A stretch of DNA of 64,000 nt from Claveliimonas intestinigallinarum (GCA_019115145.1 DXED01000041.1:62001-126000), one strand, 5' to 3'. Shown: positions 8,222 to 16,812, numbered from the stretch's first letter. Made by a program: numbers and translations. The notes: generated from the sequence alone by a model not told the origin.

Positions 8222-9892
8222 ATGAAATCAGATATTCAGATCGCGCAGGAAGCAGAAATGATGCACATCAGGGACGTGGCAGCCTCTGCCGGCATCCCGG
8301 AGGAGGACCTGGAATTCTACGGAAAGTACAAGGCAAAGCTCTCCGATGAGCTCTGGGAGAAGATCAGGGACAGGAAGGATGGAAAGCTGGTCCTTGTGAC
8401 AGCCATCAACCCCACCCCCGCAGGAGAGGGAAAGACGACCACCACGGTGGGGCTCGGTCAGGCCATGGCCAAGCTGGGGCAGAAGGCGATCATCGCCCTC
8501 AGAGAGCCCTCTCTTGGACCCTGCTTCGGTATCAAGGGCGGCGCTGCCGGCGGAGGCTATGCCCAGGTGGTACCCATGGAGGATCTGAACCTGCATTTCA
8601 CAGGGGATTTCCATGCCATCACCTCCGCAAACAACCTCCTGGCCGCACTTCTGGACAATCACATCCAGCAGGGAAATGAGCTGGGCATCGACCCGAGGCA
8701 GGTTGTCTGGAAGCGCTGCCTGGACATGAACGACAGGAGCCTTCGGAATATTGTCATCGGACTGGGAAGAAAGGCCGACGGCATGATCAGGGAGGATCAC
8801 TTTGTCATCACCGTTGCCTCCGAGATCATGGCTATCCTCTGCCTGGCGGACGATATGAAGGACCTGAAGGAGAGACTGGGCAGGATCATTGTGGCCTACA
8901 ATTTCAAAGGGGAGCCTGTGACTGCGGATGATCTCCACGCCACAGGAGCCATGGCGGCTCTTCTCAAGGACGCCATCAAGCCAAATCTCATCCAGACACT
9001 GGAGCACACACCGGCTCTGGTCCACGGCGGCCCCTTTGCCAACATCGCCCACGGCTGTAACAGCGTGCGGGCCACAAGGATGGCTCTGAAGCTGAGCGAT
9101 ATCACGATCACAGAGGCGGGCTTTGGAGCGGATCTGGGAGCTGAGAAATTCATGGATATCAAGTGCCGCATGGCAGGATTTAAACCGGATGCAGTAGTTT
9201 TGGTTGCAACTGTCCGCGCTTTGAAGTATAATGGAGGAGTTGCGAAGGATCAGCTCTCCGAGGAGAACCTGGACGCCCTCGCAAAAGGAATTGTAAATCT
9301 TGAAAAACATATAGAAAATGTACAGAAATATGATGTACCTGTCGTTGTGACGCTCAACTCCTTTGTCACAGACACAGAGGCGGAGATTGCCTATGTCCGC
9401 AGCTTCTGCGAGGAGAGGGGATGCGAGTTCGCCCTGTCAGAGGTATGGGAGAAAGGCGGAGAGGGCGGCATTGCCCTGGCTGAGAAGGTTCTGGAGACTC
9501 TGGAGAACAAAGAGAGCCATTTCCATCCGTTGTATGAGGACAACCTCTGCCTGAAGGCAAAGATTGAGACTATCTCAAAGGAAATTTACGGCGCGAGAGG
9601 CGTGGTCTACGAGCCGGCAGCGGAAAAGCAGCTGGCCAAGATCGAGGGCATGGGCTTTGGAAGCTTCCCTGTCTGTATGGCGAAGAACCAGTACTCTCTG
9701 TCCGACGACGCCACAAGGCTGGGCCGGCCGGAGAATTTCGACATCCATATCCGGGAGGTCTATGTCAATGCGGGCGCCGGGTTCGTGGTGGCTCTCACAG
9801 GAGCGGTTATGACCATGCCGGGACTTCCGAAGGTACCTGCCGCGAACGGAATCGACGTATCGGAGGACGGGCACATCACAGGACTGTTTTAA
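8222..9892 (+). CDS. fhs: Formate-tetrahydrofolate ligase
   Basis: 556 residues, exactly the usual size. ATP-dependent activation of formate to 10-formyl-THF, the entry to the methyl branch of the Wood-Ljungdahl pathway and a source of one-carbon units for purines. The P-loop-like PTPAGEGKTTTTVGLGQAM (residues about 65-83), EPSLGPCFGIKGGAAGGGY and the HGGPFANIAHGCNS stretch are signatures. The frame is open further upstream, but ATG 8222 is preferred because it gives the family N-terminus (MKSDIQIAQEA) and follows AAGGAAAGGA. Cytosolic. No other acetyl-CoA pathway genes are in the window, so a full acetogenic pathway cannot be claimed. Confidence 0.97.
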   Translation: MKSDIQIAQEAEMMHIRDVAASAGIPEEDLEFYGKYKAKLSDELWEKIRDRKDGKLVLVTAINPTPAGEGKTTTTVGLGQAMAKLGQKAIIALREPSLGPCFGIKGGAAGGGYAQVVPMEDLNLHFTGDFHAITSANNLLAALLDNHIQQGNELGIDPRQVVWKRCLDMNDRSLRNIVIGLGRKADGMIREDHFVITVASEIMAILCLADDMKDLKERLGRIIVAYNFKGEPVTADDLHATGAMAALLKDAIKPNLIQTLEHTPALVHGGPFANIAHGCNSVRATRMALKLSDITITEAGFGADLGAEKFMDIKCRMAGFKPDAVVLVATVRALKYNGGVAKDQLSEENLDALAKGIVNLEKHIENVQKYDVPVVVTLNSFVTDTEAEIAYVRSFCEERGCEFALSEVWEKGGEGGIALAEKVLETLENKESHFHPLYEDNLCLKAKIETISKEIYGARGVVYEPAAEKQLAKIEGMGFGSFPVCMAKNQYSLSDDATRLGRPENFDIHIREVYVNAGAGFVVALTGAVMTMPGLPKVPAANGIDVSEDGHITGLF

Positions 9893-9949
9893 GGAGAGAT
9901 AGAAAATGCCCCAGAGGGAAAGCGGCATAATAATAGGGGGTATCGGGCG

Positions 9950-11299
9950 ATGAGATGCACAAACTGTGGAAGCGAGATACCAGAAGGCCAGTTATACTGT
10001 AAAAGGTGCGGAAAGGAAGTCCGCATTGTGCCGGATTACAATCCTCTCGACGATGTGCTGGCGGCACAGGTAAAGGGAGGAATAGACGGAGGCGACAGGC
10101 CTCTGGATGATTATGACTATGAGAAATCCTACACTTCGGATCTGCGCAGGGGAGAAGGGCAGAGAGCGGAGCGAAGGAGAAGGGACGAGACCCGGACCAT
10201 GCGCGGTACATCCGCCGCGGGAGGCAGGACCTCCCGCACCTCCGGTACCGGGCGTGTTTCCCGCAGCACCGGAACCGGACGGGTTTCCCGAAATACCGGG
10301 AACGGCGGAAAGAGGGGCGGCACTTCCCGCATGACGGGGACTGTGGACCCGGAGCGCCGCCGCAAAATGGCTGAGAAAAAGCGGGAGAAGAAAAAGAAGC
10401 TGAGAAGGAGGATCATCCTCGGATTTATTATCCTGATCGCGGCGGTGGCCGCTGCGGTCTTTTTCCTGTACCGCAATTCCTATGCAGGACAGATCGGGCA
10501 GGGAAATCGGGCCTTTTCCGAGGGAAACTATGACCAGGCTGCGGGCTATTTTAACAATGCCATCGGGAAGGCGCCGAAGAGAGGGGAGGCCTACACGGCC
10601 CTCGCCAAGGTGTATCTGGCAAAGGATGACCAGGACAGTGCAGAACAGATGTTTCTGGATGCTCTGGAGTCCTACCCGGATGAGGTGCCCATCTATGAGG
10701 CCTGTATTGCGTTCTATATAGATACAGAGCAGCCCCAGGAGGTATCTGTGATCCTGGAGGACGCCCCCGATGATGTCCGCTCTGAGCTGAGCAAGTACGT
10801 GTCAGAGGGGCCCAGCTTCAGCCTGGATGACAGCGAGGTCTTTGACGATGTGCAGCAACTGTCACTGGAGTCTGACGGGGAGGCTATCTACTACACTACG
10901 GACGGAAGCGAGCCGGACACCTCCAGCCAGAAGTACACTGACCCCATCCAGATCGAGGAGGGGACGACCACAGTATCAGCGATCTCCGTGAATGAGGCCG
11001 GTATACCCAGCCTCCCTGTGACGAAGGAGTACACGGTGGAGTTCCCTGTGGAGGACGCGCCGGCAGTGACTCCCTCCACAGGTCAGTATGAGCAGCCTAC
11101 GCAGATCGTGATCCAGGTGCCGGACGGCTATACGGCCTACTATACGATGGATAAGAGCGATCCCACGGAGGCCTCTACTAAGTATACAGGCCCCATCGAC
11201 ATGCCGGAGGGCAACACCATCTTCAAGGCGGTGCTGGTCAACGGGAAGGGCAGGCTGACAGGAGTCACCACAAGAAACTACGAGCTGGTGCTGAACTAG
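9950..11299 (+). CDS. Zinc-ribbon membrane protein with TPR and chitobiase-C repeats
   Basis: 449 residues. A zinc ribbon opens the protein (C3, C6, C17, C20). A long Arg/Ser/Gly/Thr-rich stretch (about 65-130) and a Lys/Arg block (134-154) follow, then one membrane helix (about 155-173). Beyond it are TPR-like helices (about 180-265, GNRAFSEGNYDQAAGYFNNAI) and two tandem CHB_HEX_C-type beta domains (about 285-370 and 370-449). The repeats share the motif YYTTDGSEPDTSSQKY / YYTMDKSDPTEASTKY. With a single helix the zinc ribbon should be cytoplasmic and the TPR/beta part outside. Function is unknown; a cell-surface sensor or envelope scaffold is plausible. Expression ends at the terminator at 11304. 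Confidence 0.8.
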   Translation: MRCTNCGSEIPEGQLYCKRCGKEVRIVPDYNPLDDVLAAQVKGGIDGGDRPLDDYDYEKSYTSDLRRGEGQRAERRRRDETRTMRGTSAAGGRTSRTSGTGRVSRSTGTGRVSRNTGNGGKRGGTSRMTGTVDPERRRKMAEKKREKKKKLRRRIILGFIILIAAVAAAVFFLYRNSYAGQIGQGNRAFSEGNYDQAAGYFNNAIGKAPKRGEAYTALAKVYLAKDDQDSAEQMFLDALESYPDEVPIYEACIAFYIDTEQPQEVSVILEDAPDDVRSELSKYVSEGPSFSLDDSEVFDDVQQLSLESDGEAIYYTTDGSEPDTSSQKYTDPIQIEEGTTTVSAISVNEAGIPSLPVTKEYTVEFPVEDAPAVTPSTGQYEQPTQIVIQVPDGYTAYYTMDKSDPTEASTKYTGPIDMPEGNTIFKAVLVNGKGRLTGVTTRNYELVLN

Positions 11300-11303
11300 A
11301 TAG

Positions 11304-11346
11304 GACGGCGGCGAAGGCGGTAAGAAGCCGGAGCCGCCGTCTTTTT
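11304..11346 (+). terminator. Intrinsic terminator after the zinc-ribbon/TPR gene
   Basis: GACGGCGGC (11304-11312) pairs perfectly with GCCGCCGTC (11333-11341), followed by TTTTT. Confidence 0.88.
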
Positions 11347-11376
11347 GCGCCCTTTGCCCGGCCTGTCCGGCAGTAT

Positions 11377-11406
11377 TTGTCAAAAACAGGCGAAACTGCA
11401 TAAGAT
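11377..11406 (+). promoter_or_regulatory. Possible promoter for the GH25 gene
   Basis: TTGTCA (11377-11382), 18-base spacer, TAAGAT (11401-11406), about 30 bases before the start codon. A moderate match only. Confidence 0.4.
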
Positions 11407-11437
11407 AAGGTGACGAGACAAAAAGTGAGCTGATCAT

Positions 11438-12451
11438 ATGAGCATGAACGGCATTGACATCAGCAACCACCAGGCAGGCATCGATCTTGCGCGGGTTCCC
11501 TTTGACTTTGTGATCTGCAAGGCCACAGAGGGAACCGGATTTGTGGACAGATACTGCGATGGTTTTATCCGGACCGCGGCAGGTCTGGGAAGAAAGACGG
11601 GGGTGTACCATTACGCCACAGGGCAAAGCTCCGGGAAGGCGGAGGCAGAATACTTTTACGCGAATATCAAGGGATATGTAGGCACCTCCCTTTTGGCTCT
11701 GGACTGGGAGGGCGGCGCTGTGGAACAGGGCCCGGCCTACGCGCTGGCTTTTCTGGACCGCCTAAGAGAGCTGACAGGAGTAAAGGCTCTGATCTACATG
11801 AGCAAGAGTGTGTGCAGGGCCTACGACTGGAGCGGCGTCGCCGCCGGTGACTACGGGCTGTGGTGTGCCCAGTACGCGGACAGCAGTCCCACCGGCTACC
11901 AGGCGTCTCCCTGGACCGATGACGGCGGCACGGGCGCCTTCCCCGGGATGGCCATTTACCAGTACAGCTCCACCGGGCGGCTTGACGGCTACGACGGCAA
12001 TCTGGATCTAAACATCGCCTATATGGACGGGGCGGCCTGGGATCGGTATGCCAATCCGGGCGGCGGGGCGGATGAGCCCTCCGTCCCTGTGACGGCGCCT
12101 CCCGCAGCCCCGGAGAAGCTGGCAGTGGACGGTTCCTTTGGCCCGGCTACGGTCAGGCGGACGCAGGCCTACTTTGGAACGGTGGTGGACGGGATTGTCA
12201 GCTACCAGCCGGAGTCCAACCGGAAGTACCTCTACTCGGCCTATGCCGGCTGCTGGCAGTTCCTGAAGACCGGGTATGGCCCCGGTTCAGATATGGTCCG
12301 GGCCATGCAGAGAAGGTTCGGCGCGGCGGTGGACGGATGGGCCGGCCGGGATACGGTGCTCCACATGCAGGCTTTCCTTGGCGTTGCCCAGGACGGCAGC
12401 ATGGGGCCAAAGACGGTATCCGCCTGGCAGTCCTGGATCAACTCCCACTAA
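11438..12451 (+). CDS. GH25 lysozyme (endolysin-like) with C-terminal peptidoglycan-binding repeats
   Basis: 337 residues. The N-terminal 205 residues are a GH25 muramidase: GIDISNHQAGID start, FVICKATEGTGF, LALDWEGG (acidic active-site pair in the D-x-E pattern), and WCAQYADSS plus YQYSSTGRLDGYDGNLDLN near the end. A Pro/Ala linker leads to two PG_binding_1-like repeats (VDGSFGPATVRRTQ and VAQDGSMGPKTVSAWQ). There is no signal peptide, so export would need a holin or lysis, as for phage endolysins. No other phage genes flank it, so it may be a domesticated or relict endolysin, or one exported by an unrecognised route. The ribosome site is weak. Confidence 0.9.
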   Translation: MSMNGIDISNHQAGIDLARVPFDFVICKATEGTGFVDRYCDGFIRTAAGLGRKTGVYHYATGQSSGKAEAEYFYANIKGYVGTSLLALDWEGGAVEQGPAYALAFLDRLRELTGVKALIYMSKSVCRAYDWSGVAAGDYGLWCAQYADSSPTGYQASPWTDDGGTGAFPGMAIYQYSSTGRLDGYDGNLDLNIAYMDGAAWDRYANPGGGADEPSVPVTAPPAAPEKLAVDGSFGPATVRRTQAYFGTVVDGIVSYQPESNRKYLYSAYAGCWQFLKTGYGPGSDMVRAMQRRFGAAVDGWAGRDTVLHMQAFLGVAQDGSMGPKTVSAWQSWINSH

Positions 12452-12458
12452 AGACGCG

Positions 12459-12496
12459 GGACCGGTCGGCGGGGAAAATCCCCCGCCGACCGGTCC
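12459..12496. repeat. 16-bp perfect inverted repeat without T-run
   Basis: Arms 12459-12474 and 12481-12496 are exact reverse complements (16 bp, GC-rich, loop AAAATC). It starts 7 bases after the lysozyme stop. No T-tract follows on either strand, so it is not a standard intrinsic terminator. It may still protect the 3' end or stop transcription inefficiently. Confidence 0.75.
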
Positions 12497-12559
12497 TGAT
12501 CAAGAAGGTATCCATCCATAAAAGGAAAAGGATTGCCAATAAAATAAAAAAGAAATGAG

Positions 12560-12588
12560 TTGACATATAAAGAATACCGTGATATACT
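12560..12588 (+). promoter_or_regulatory. Strong upstream promoter in the recA leader region
   Basis: TTGACA (12560-12565), exactly 17 bases, TATACT (12583-12588). It lies 238 bases before the recA start and upstream of a second promoter at 12746. Confidence 0.75.
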
Positions 12589-12594
12589 TTACCT

Positions 12595-12745
12595 ACAATT
12601 CAGCCGGAAGTTCATTCCGGCGACCTATAAATTTCGATCAGGCAGTGCACTGCCGCGTCTTCTGTGCGTGATCATGCGGCGAATATCCCAGGGCAGAGAC
12701 AGGACAGAGAGGGGCATCCCCGAAAAAGAAAATGTCAAAACTTTA
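12595..12745 (+). ncRNA. Candidate structured leader or small RNA upstream of recA
   Basis: The 374 bases between the lysozyme and recA contain no gene I can support. Downstream of the 12560 promoter are a 7-bp hairpin (GCCGGAA 12603-12609 with TTCCGGC 12615-12621) and a perfect 14-base palindrome (GGCAGTGCACTGCC, 12641-12654). The AT-rich second promoter follows. This could be a long recA 5' UTR or a separate short RNA. It matches no family I know. Confidence 0.3.
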
Positions 12746-12774
12746 TTGACATTTGAGGGCAACTATAATACTAT
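12746..12774 (+). promoter_or_regulatory. recA proximal promoter
   Basis: TTGACA (12746-12751), 17-base spacer, TACTAT (12769-12774), 51 bases before the recA start and directly upstream of the LexA box. Confidence 0.65.
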
Positions 12775-12788
12775 ATTGTACATAGGAG

Positions 12789-12802
12789 CGAACATCCGTT
12801 CG
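12789..12802 (+). promoter_or_regulatory. LexA (SOS) box of recA
   Basis: CGAACATCCGTTCG matches the Gram-positive LexA operator (CGAAC-N4-GTTCG) in both conserved arms. It sits just downstream of the proximal -10, where bound LexA would block initiation or early elongation. It ends 23 bases before the recA ATG. Confidence 0.88.
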
Positions 12803-12825
12803 TGCTTGATAAGGAGAAAGAGATT

Positions 12826-13863
12826 ATGGCAAGTGAAGATAAGAAGAAGGCATTGGATGCCGCGATTGCAAAACTGGAAAAGGATTTTGGAAAAGGCACC
12901 GTCATGAAGCTGGGAGATCCCAAGGCCCATGTCCATGTGGAGACCATTCCCACAGGCTCCTTAAGCCTGGATCTGGCGCTGGGGCTGGGCGGCGTGCCAA
13001 GAGGCCGCGTGGTGGAGGTCTACGGACCGGAGTCCAGCGGTAAGACGACGGTGGCCCTGCACATGATCGCCGAGGTGCAGAAGCGGGGAGGTATTGCAGG
13101 CTTTATCGACGCCGAGCATGCCCTTGACCCGGTGTACGCAAAGAATATCGGCGTGGATATCGATGAGCTCTACATATCCCAGCCGGACAGCGGTGACCAG
13201 GCGCTGGAGATCGCGGAGACGATGGTCCGCTCCGGAGCTATGGATATCATTGTCATCGACTCCGTGGCGGCTCTTGTGCCCAGACAGGAGATTGAGGGCG
13301 ACATGGGAGACAGCCATGTGGGACTGCAGGCAAGACTCATGTCCCAGGCCCTGAGAAAGCTGACCCCTGTCATCAGCAAGTCCAACTGCGTTGTGATCTT
13401 TATCAACCAGCTCCGCGAGAAGGTGGGCGTCATGTTCGGCAATCCGGAGACAACCACCGGCGGGCGGGCGCTGAAGTTCTACGCTTCCGTGCGGATGGAC
13501 GTGAGAAGGACGGAGACCCTGAAGCAGGGCGGAGAGATCGTTGGAAACCATGTGCGTGTGAAGATCGTGAAGAACAAGATTGCTCCTCCTTTCAAGGAGG
13601 CGGAGTTCGACATCATGTTCGGAAAGGGTATTTCCCGTGAGGGAGATATACTGGATCTGGCCACCGGCATCAACCTTGTCAACAAGAGCGGCGCCTGGTA
13701 TGCCTACAACGGCGACAAGATCGGACAGGGAAGAGAGAACGCCAAGAGCTATCTAGCAGAGCACCCTGAGGTGATGGAGGAGCTGGAGGCCAAGGTGAGA
13801 GCCTACTACCACATTGACGGAAGCGAGGAAGAGACGCAGGAGAACGCTGAGGCAGAGGAATAG
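12826..13863 (+). CDS. recA: RecA recombinase
   Basis: 345-residue DNA strand-exchange protein and LexA/UmuD co-protease. Walker A is GPESSGKTT (about residues 66-74), followed by GGIAGFIDAEHALDP, the L1/L2 DNA loops (VPRQEIEGDMGD and MFGNPETTTGGRALKFYASVR) and the acidic C-terminal tail (EEETQENAEAEE). The frame can be extended upstream to a GTG at 12802, but ATG 12826 follows AAGGAGAAAGAG and gives the standard N-terminus. Transcription is predicted from two promoters with a LexA box at the proximal one. recX begins 4 bases after the stop. Confidence 0.98.
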   Translation: MASEDKKKALDAAIAKLEKDFGKGTVMKLGDPKAHVHVETIPTGSLSLDLALGLGGVPRGRVVEVYGPESSGKTTVALHMIAEVQKRGGIAGFIDAEHALDPVYAKNIGVDIDELYISQPDSGDQALEIAETMVRSGAMDIIVIDSVAALVPRQEIEGDMGDSHVGLQARLMSQALRKLTPVISKSNCVVIFINQLREKVGVMFGNPETTTGGRALKFYASVRMDVRRTETLKQGGEIVGNHVRVKIVKNKIAPPFKEAEFDIMFGKGISREGDILDLATGINLVNKSGAWYAYNGDKIGQGRENAKSYLAEHPEVMEELEAKVRAYYHIDGSEEETQENAEAEE

Positions 13864-13866
13864 AAG

Positions 13867-14484
13867 ATGACAGTCACACAGATAGAAGCCATGTTTGGGT
13901 CCAGGTCCAGATACAGAGTGTACCTTGACGGACAGCCCGCCTTTGTTCTGTACAGGGGCGAGCTGTCCCGCTATCATATCAGGGAGGGACAGCCCCTGGG
14001 GGAGAAGGAGTACAGTGAGATCCGGGAGCTGCTCATAAAGCGCGCCAGAGTACGGGCTATGAAGCTGCTGGAGATATCCGACCGGTCCGAGGAGGCGCTG
14101 CGCAGGAAGCTCTCTGAGGGCGGGTATCCGCAGAGCATTGTGGAGAATGCGATGGACTATGTGAAGTCTTTCGGCTACCTGGACGACAGGCGCCTGGCGG
14201 AGAACATTGTGGACAGCCGCAAAGGGCAGAAGAGCAGGGCGGAGCTGCAGGCCTATCTTCTTCGGAAAGGGCTTTCCCGCGAGCAGGCGGAGGAGGCTCT
14301 GGAAAAATCTTACACCCGGGAGGACGCACAGGAGGCGATCCGCCGTCTGGCAGAGAAAAAACACTTTGATCCGGAGCGTGCCACACTCCAGGAAAAGCAG
14401 AAGTTATGCGCCTATTTTCTGCGGAAAGGATACCGCTATGAGGACGTCCGTCAAGTGATACAAGTTTCCGACTGGAATACTTGA
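13867..14484 (+). CDS. recX: RecX, modulator of RecA
   Basis: 205 residues, three-helix repeat architecture of RecX: RARVRAMKLLEISDRSEEALRRKL, YLDDRRLAENIVDSRKG and a third C-terminal repeat with KQKLCAYFLRKGYRYEDVRQVI. RecX caps and destabilises RecA filaments. It is immediately downstream of recA in the same operon (4-base gap), the classical arrangement, and should share SOS control. The N-terminal 50 residues form the short beta extension seen in Firmicute RecX. Its stop overlaps the rny promoter. Confidence 0.93.
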   Translation: MTVTQIEAMFGSRSRYRVYLDGQPAFVLYRGELSRYHIREGQPLGEKEYSEIRELLIKRARVRAMKLLEISDRSEEALRRKLSEGGYPQSIVENAMDYVKSFGYLDDRRLAENIVDSRKGQKSRAELQAYLLRKGLSREQAEEALEKSYTREDAQEAIRRLAEKKHFDPERATLQEKQKLCAYFLRKGYRYEDVRQVIQVSDWNT

Positions 14485-14509
14485 CATCTTTGTGAAAACA
14501 GTATAAAAT
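14481..14509 (+). promoter_or_regulatory. rny promoter
   Basis: TTGACA (14481-14486), 17-base spacer, TAAAAT (14504-14509). The -35 overlaps the recX stop codon. Confidence 0.75.
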
Positions 14510-14556
14510 TTAACTGTTGTATTTGTACAATGAAAATTTAATAAGGAGGTGCTCCT

Positions 14557-16110
14557 GTGCCGAATGTTATAATCATTGCTGTGGCTGTGGTTCTCGTGAT
14601 AGCAGCAGCGGTTATCAGTCATTTCGTGACAGTCTCCAATCTGAAGAAGAATGCCGAGTCAAAGATTGGAAGTGCGGAGACAAAGGCCCGCGAGATCATT
14701 GATGATGCGGTGAAGACAGCGGAGGCCAAGAAAAAGGAATCCCTCTTGGAAATTAAGGAAGAATCTATCAGAACAAAGAATGAGCTCGAGAAAGAAACAA
14801 AAGAGAGAAGAGCAGAGTTACAGCGTTATGAAAAGAGAGTCCTCTCCAAGGAGGAAGCTTTGGACAAACGGTCCGATGCTATGGAAAAGCGGGAAGCAGG
14901 GTTTACAGCAAAGGAAGAGCAGCTTAAGGCTCGTGAAGCGAAAGTGGATGAGCTGAGCAGACAAAGAGTACAGGAACTAGAAAGAATCTCAGGACTAACC
15001 TCCGAACAGGCAAAAGAATATCTGTTAAAAACTGTTGAAGAAGATGTTAAACATGACACTGCAAAAATGATCAAGGAGATGGAAGCGCAGGCCAAGGAAG
15101 AGGCGGACAAGAAGGCAAAGGAATATGTTGTCACCGCCATTCAGAGATGCGCTGCTGATCATGTGGCAGAAACTACGATTTCAGTCGTTCAGCTTCCAAG
15201 TGATGAGATGAAGGGACGGATCATCGGACGTGAAGGAAGAAACATCCGTACGCTGGAAACTCTCACAGGAGTAGAGCTGATCATCGACGATACACCCGAA
15301 GCGGTTGTATTATCAGGGTTTGATCCCATCAGGCGTGAAGTCGCAAGGATCGCTCTGGAGAAGCTGATCGTGGACGGTCGTATCCATCCGGCAAGAATTG
15401 AGGAGATGGTGGAAAAGGCCCAGAAAGAAGTAGAGGCAGTGATCCGTGAGGAAGGAGAGGCAGCGGCACTCGAGGTCGGCGTGCATGGAATTCATCCGGA
15501 ACTGATACGACTTCTGGGAAGAATGAAATTCCGGACCAGCTATGGTCAGAATGCGCTGAAGCACTCAATTGAGGTGGCACAGCTGTCGGGACTTCTCGCA
15601 GGGGAGATCGGACTGGATGTCCGTCTTGCGAAGCGGGCAGGCCTTTTACATGATATCGGCAAATCCATCGACCACGATGTGGAAGGATCACATATCCAGA
15701 TTGGTGTTGAATTGTGCAGAAAGTACAAGGAGTCACCGACCGTCATCAATGCAGTGGAAGCACATCACGGCGATGTTGAGCCAGAGTCTCTGATCGCATG
15801 TATCGTTCAGGCGGCAGACACGATCTCCGCTGCAAGACCGGGCGCGAGAAGAGAGACGATTGAGACATACACAAACAGATTAAAACAATTAGAAGATATC
15901 AGCAACCAGTTCAAGGGTGTTGAAAAATCTTTTGCTATTCAGGCAGGTAGAGAGATTCGTATTATGGTAGTTCCAGAGCAAGTATCTGACGCAGATATGG
16001 TATTACTGGCCAGAGATATTTCCAAGCAGATTGAATATGAGCTGGAATATCCGGGGCAGATAAAGGTAAATGTTATCAGGGAATCCAGGGTAACAGACTA
16101 CGCCAAATAA
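14557..16110 (+). CDS. rny: Ribonuclease Y
   Basis: 517-residue membrane-anchored endoribonuclease that starts mRNA decay in Firmicutes. One N-terminal membrane helix (VIIIAVAVVLVIAAAVISH), a long Glu/Lys coiled coil (about 30-195), a KH domain (GRIIGREGRNIRTLETLTGVEL), and the HD domain with the metal-binding HD in AGLLHDIGKSIDHD. The C-terminal region ends in the usual IKVNVIRESR. The start is GTG 14557 with GGAGGTG nine bases upstream. It has its own promoter and a terminator at 16129. Codon choice is a little more AT-rich than in neighbours, consistent with high expression. Confidence 0.97.
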   Translation: MPNVIIIAVAVVLVIAAAVISHFVTVSNLKKNAESKIGSAETKAREIIDDAVKTAEAKKKESLLEIKEESIRTKNELEKETKERRAELQRYEKRVLSKEEALDKRSDAMEKREAGFTAKEEQLKAREAKVDELSRQRVQELERISGLTSEQAKEYLLKTVEEDVKHDTAKMIKEMEAQAKEEADKKAKEYVVTAIQRCAADHVAETTISVVQLPSDEMKGRIIGREGRNIRTLETLTGVELIIDDTPEAVVLSGFDPIRREVARIALEKLIVDGRIHPARIEEMVEKAQKEVEAVIREEGEAAALEVGVHGIHPELIRLLGRMKFRTSYGQNALKHSIEVAQLSGLLAGEIGLDVRLAKRAGLLHDIGKSIDHDVEGSHIQIGVELCRKYKESPTVINAVEAHHGDVEPESLIACIVQAADTISAARPGARRETIETYTNRLKQLEDISNQFKGVEKSFAIQAGREIRIMVVPEQVSDADMVLLARDISKQIEYELEYPGQIKVNVIRESRVTDYAK

Positions 16111-16128
16111 ATGTAAACCGAAAGCAGA

Positions 16129-16155
16129 AGACCAGCCGTAACAGGCTGGTCTTTT
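16129..16155 (+). terminator. rny terminator
   Basis: AGACCAGCC (16129-16137) pairs with GGCTGGTCT (16144-16152), 6-base loop, then a TTTT run. Confidence 0.88.
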
Positions 16156-16180
16156 ATATTGAAAAGAAAGGGAAGAAAAC

Positions 16181-16723
16181 ATGAGCAATGAGATCAAGAG
16201 GATAGACAGAAAGCTGGCATATGAGGGAGCTGTGATCAATGTCTACCAGGATACAGTCCAGTTCCCGGACGGACACACGGCAAAATGGGATTATATCCAT
16301 CACGACGGAGCTGCGGCGGTGATACCGGTGCTCCCGGACGGCAGGATCCTGATGGTAAAGCAGTACAGAAACGCGCTGGACAGATTTACATTGGAAATAC
16401 CCGCAGGTAAGCTGGATGACCCGAAGGAGGAGGGGATTGCCTGTGCGTCCCGTGAGCTGGAGGAGGAGACGGGCTACCGCTGTGAGCATCTGGAGCCTCT
16501 TCTTGTCCTCAGAACCACAGTCGCATTCTGCAATGAGAGGATAGAGGTGTTTGCGGCCAGGGACCTGATCCCCTCCCATCAGCATCTGGATGAGGATGAA
16601 TATATCGACCTGCAGGCCTGTACCCTGGCGGAATTGAAGGAGAAGATCTTCAGCGGGGAGATTCAGGACTCCAAGACCGTGGCGGCCATCCTGGCCTACG
16701 CGGTAAAATACGGCAAGGAGTAA
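16181..16723 (+). CDS. nudF: Nudix hydrolase, ADP-ribose pyrophosphatase type
   Basis: 180 residues. The Nudix box spans residues about 74-96: G-K-L-D-D-P-K-E-E then ACASRELEEETGY, matching G-x5-E-x7-R-E-x2-E-E-x-G. The N-terminus (IKRIDRKLAYEGAVINVYQD) and the central PDGRILMVKQYRNALDRFTLEIPAG are those of NudF/ADP-ribose pyrophosphatase, which cleaves ADP-ribose to AMP and ribose 5-phosphate. In Bacillus nudF lies near spoIIM and xerD (ripX), and the same order holds here, supporting the orthology. The substrate is inferred from the subfamily. Confidence 0.92.
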   Translation: MSNEIKRIDRKLAYEGAVINVYQDTVQFPDGHTAKWDYIHHDGAAAVIPVLPDGRILMVKQYRNALDRFTLEIPAGKLDDPKEEGIACASRELEEETGYRCEHLEPLLVLRTTVAFCNERIEVFAARDLIPSHQHLDEDEYIDLQACTLAELKEKIFSGEIQDSKTVAAILAYAVKYGKE

Positions 16724-16812
16724 AGGGAAGGGGAAAAGAGTAAGGACAGAGGGCATATTTCCTCTTGGCCGGCATATAATGAAGTATCTTTGCGGCGGGA
16801 GGAAGAGTGGAT

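Noticed and set aside
12560..12907. 115-codon + strand frame over the recA promoter region
   Set aside because: It starts at the -35 element of the distal promoter, has no ribosome site, and runs into recA in the wrong frame; the sequence is better explained as leader DNA.
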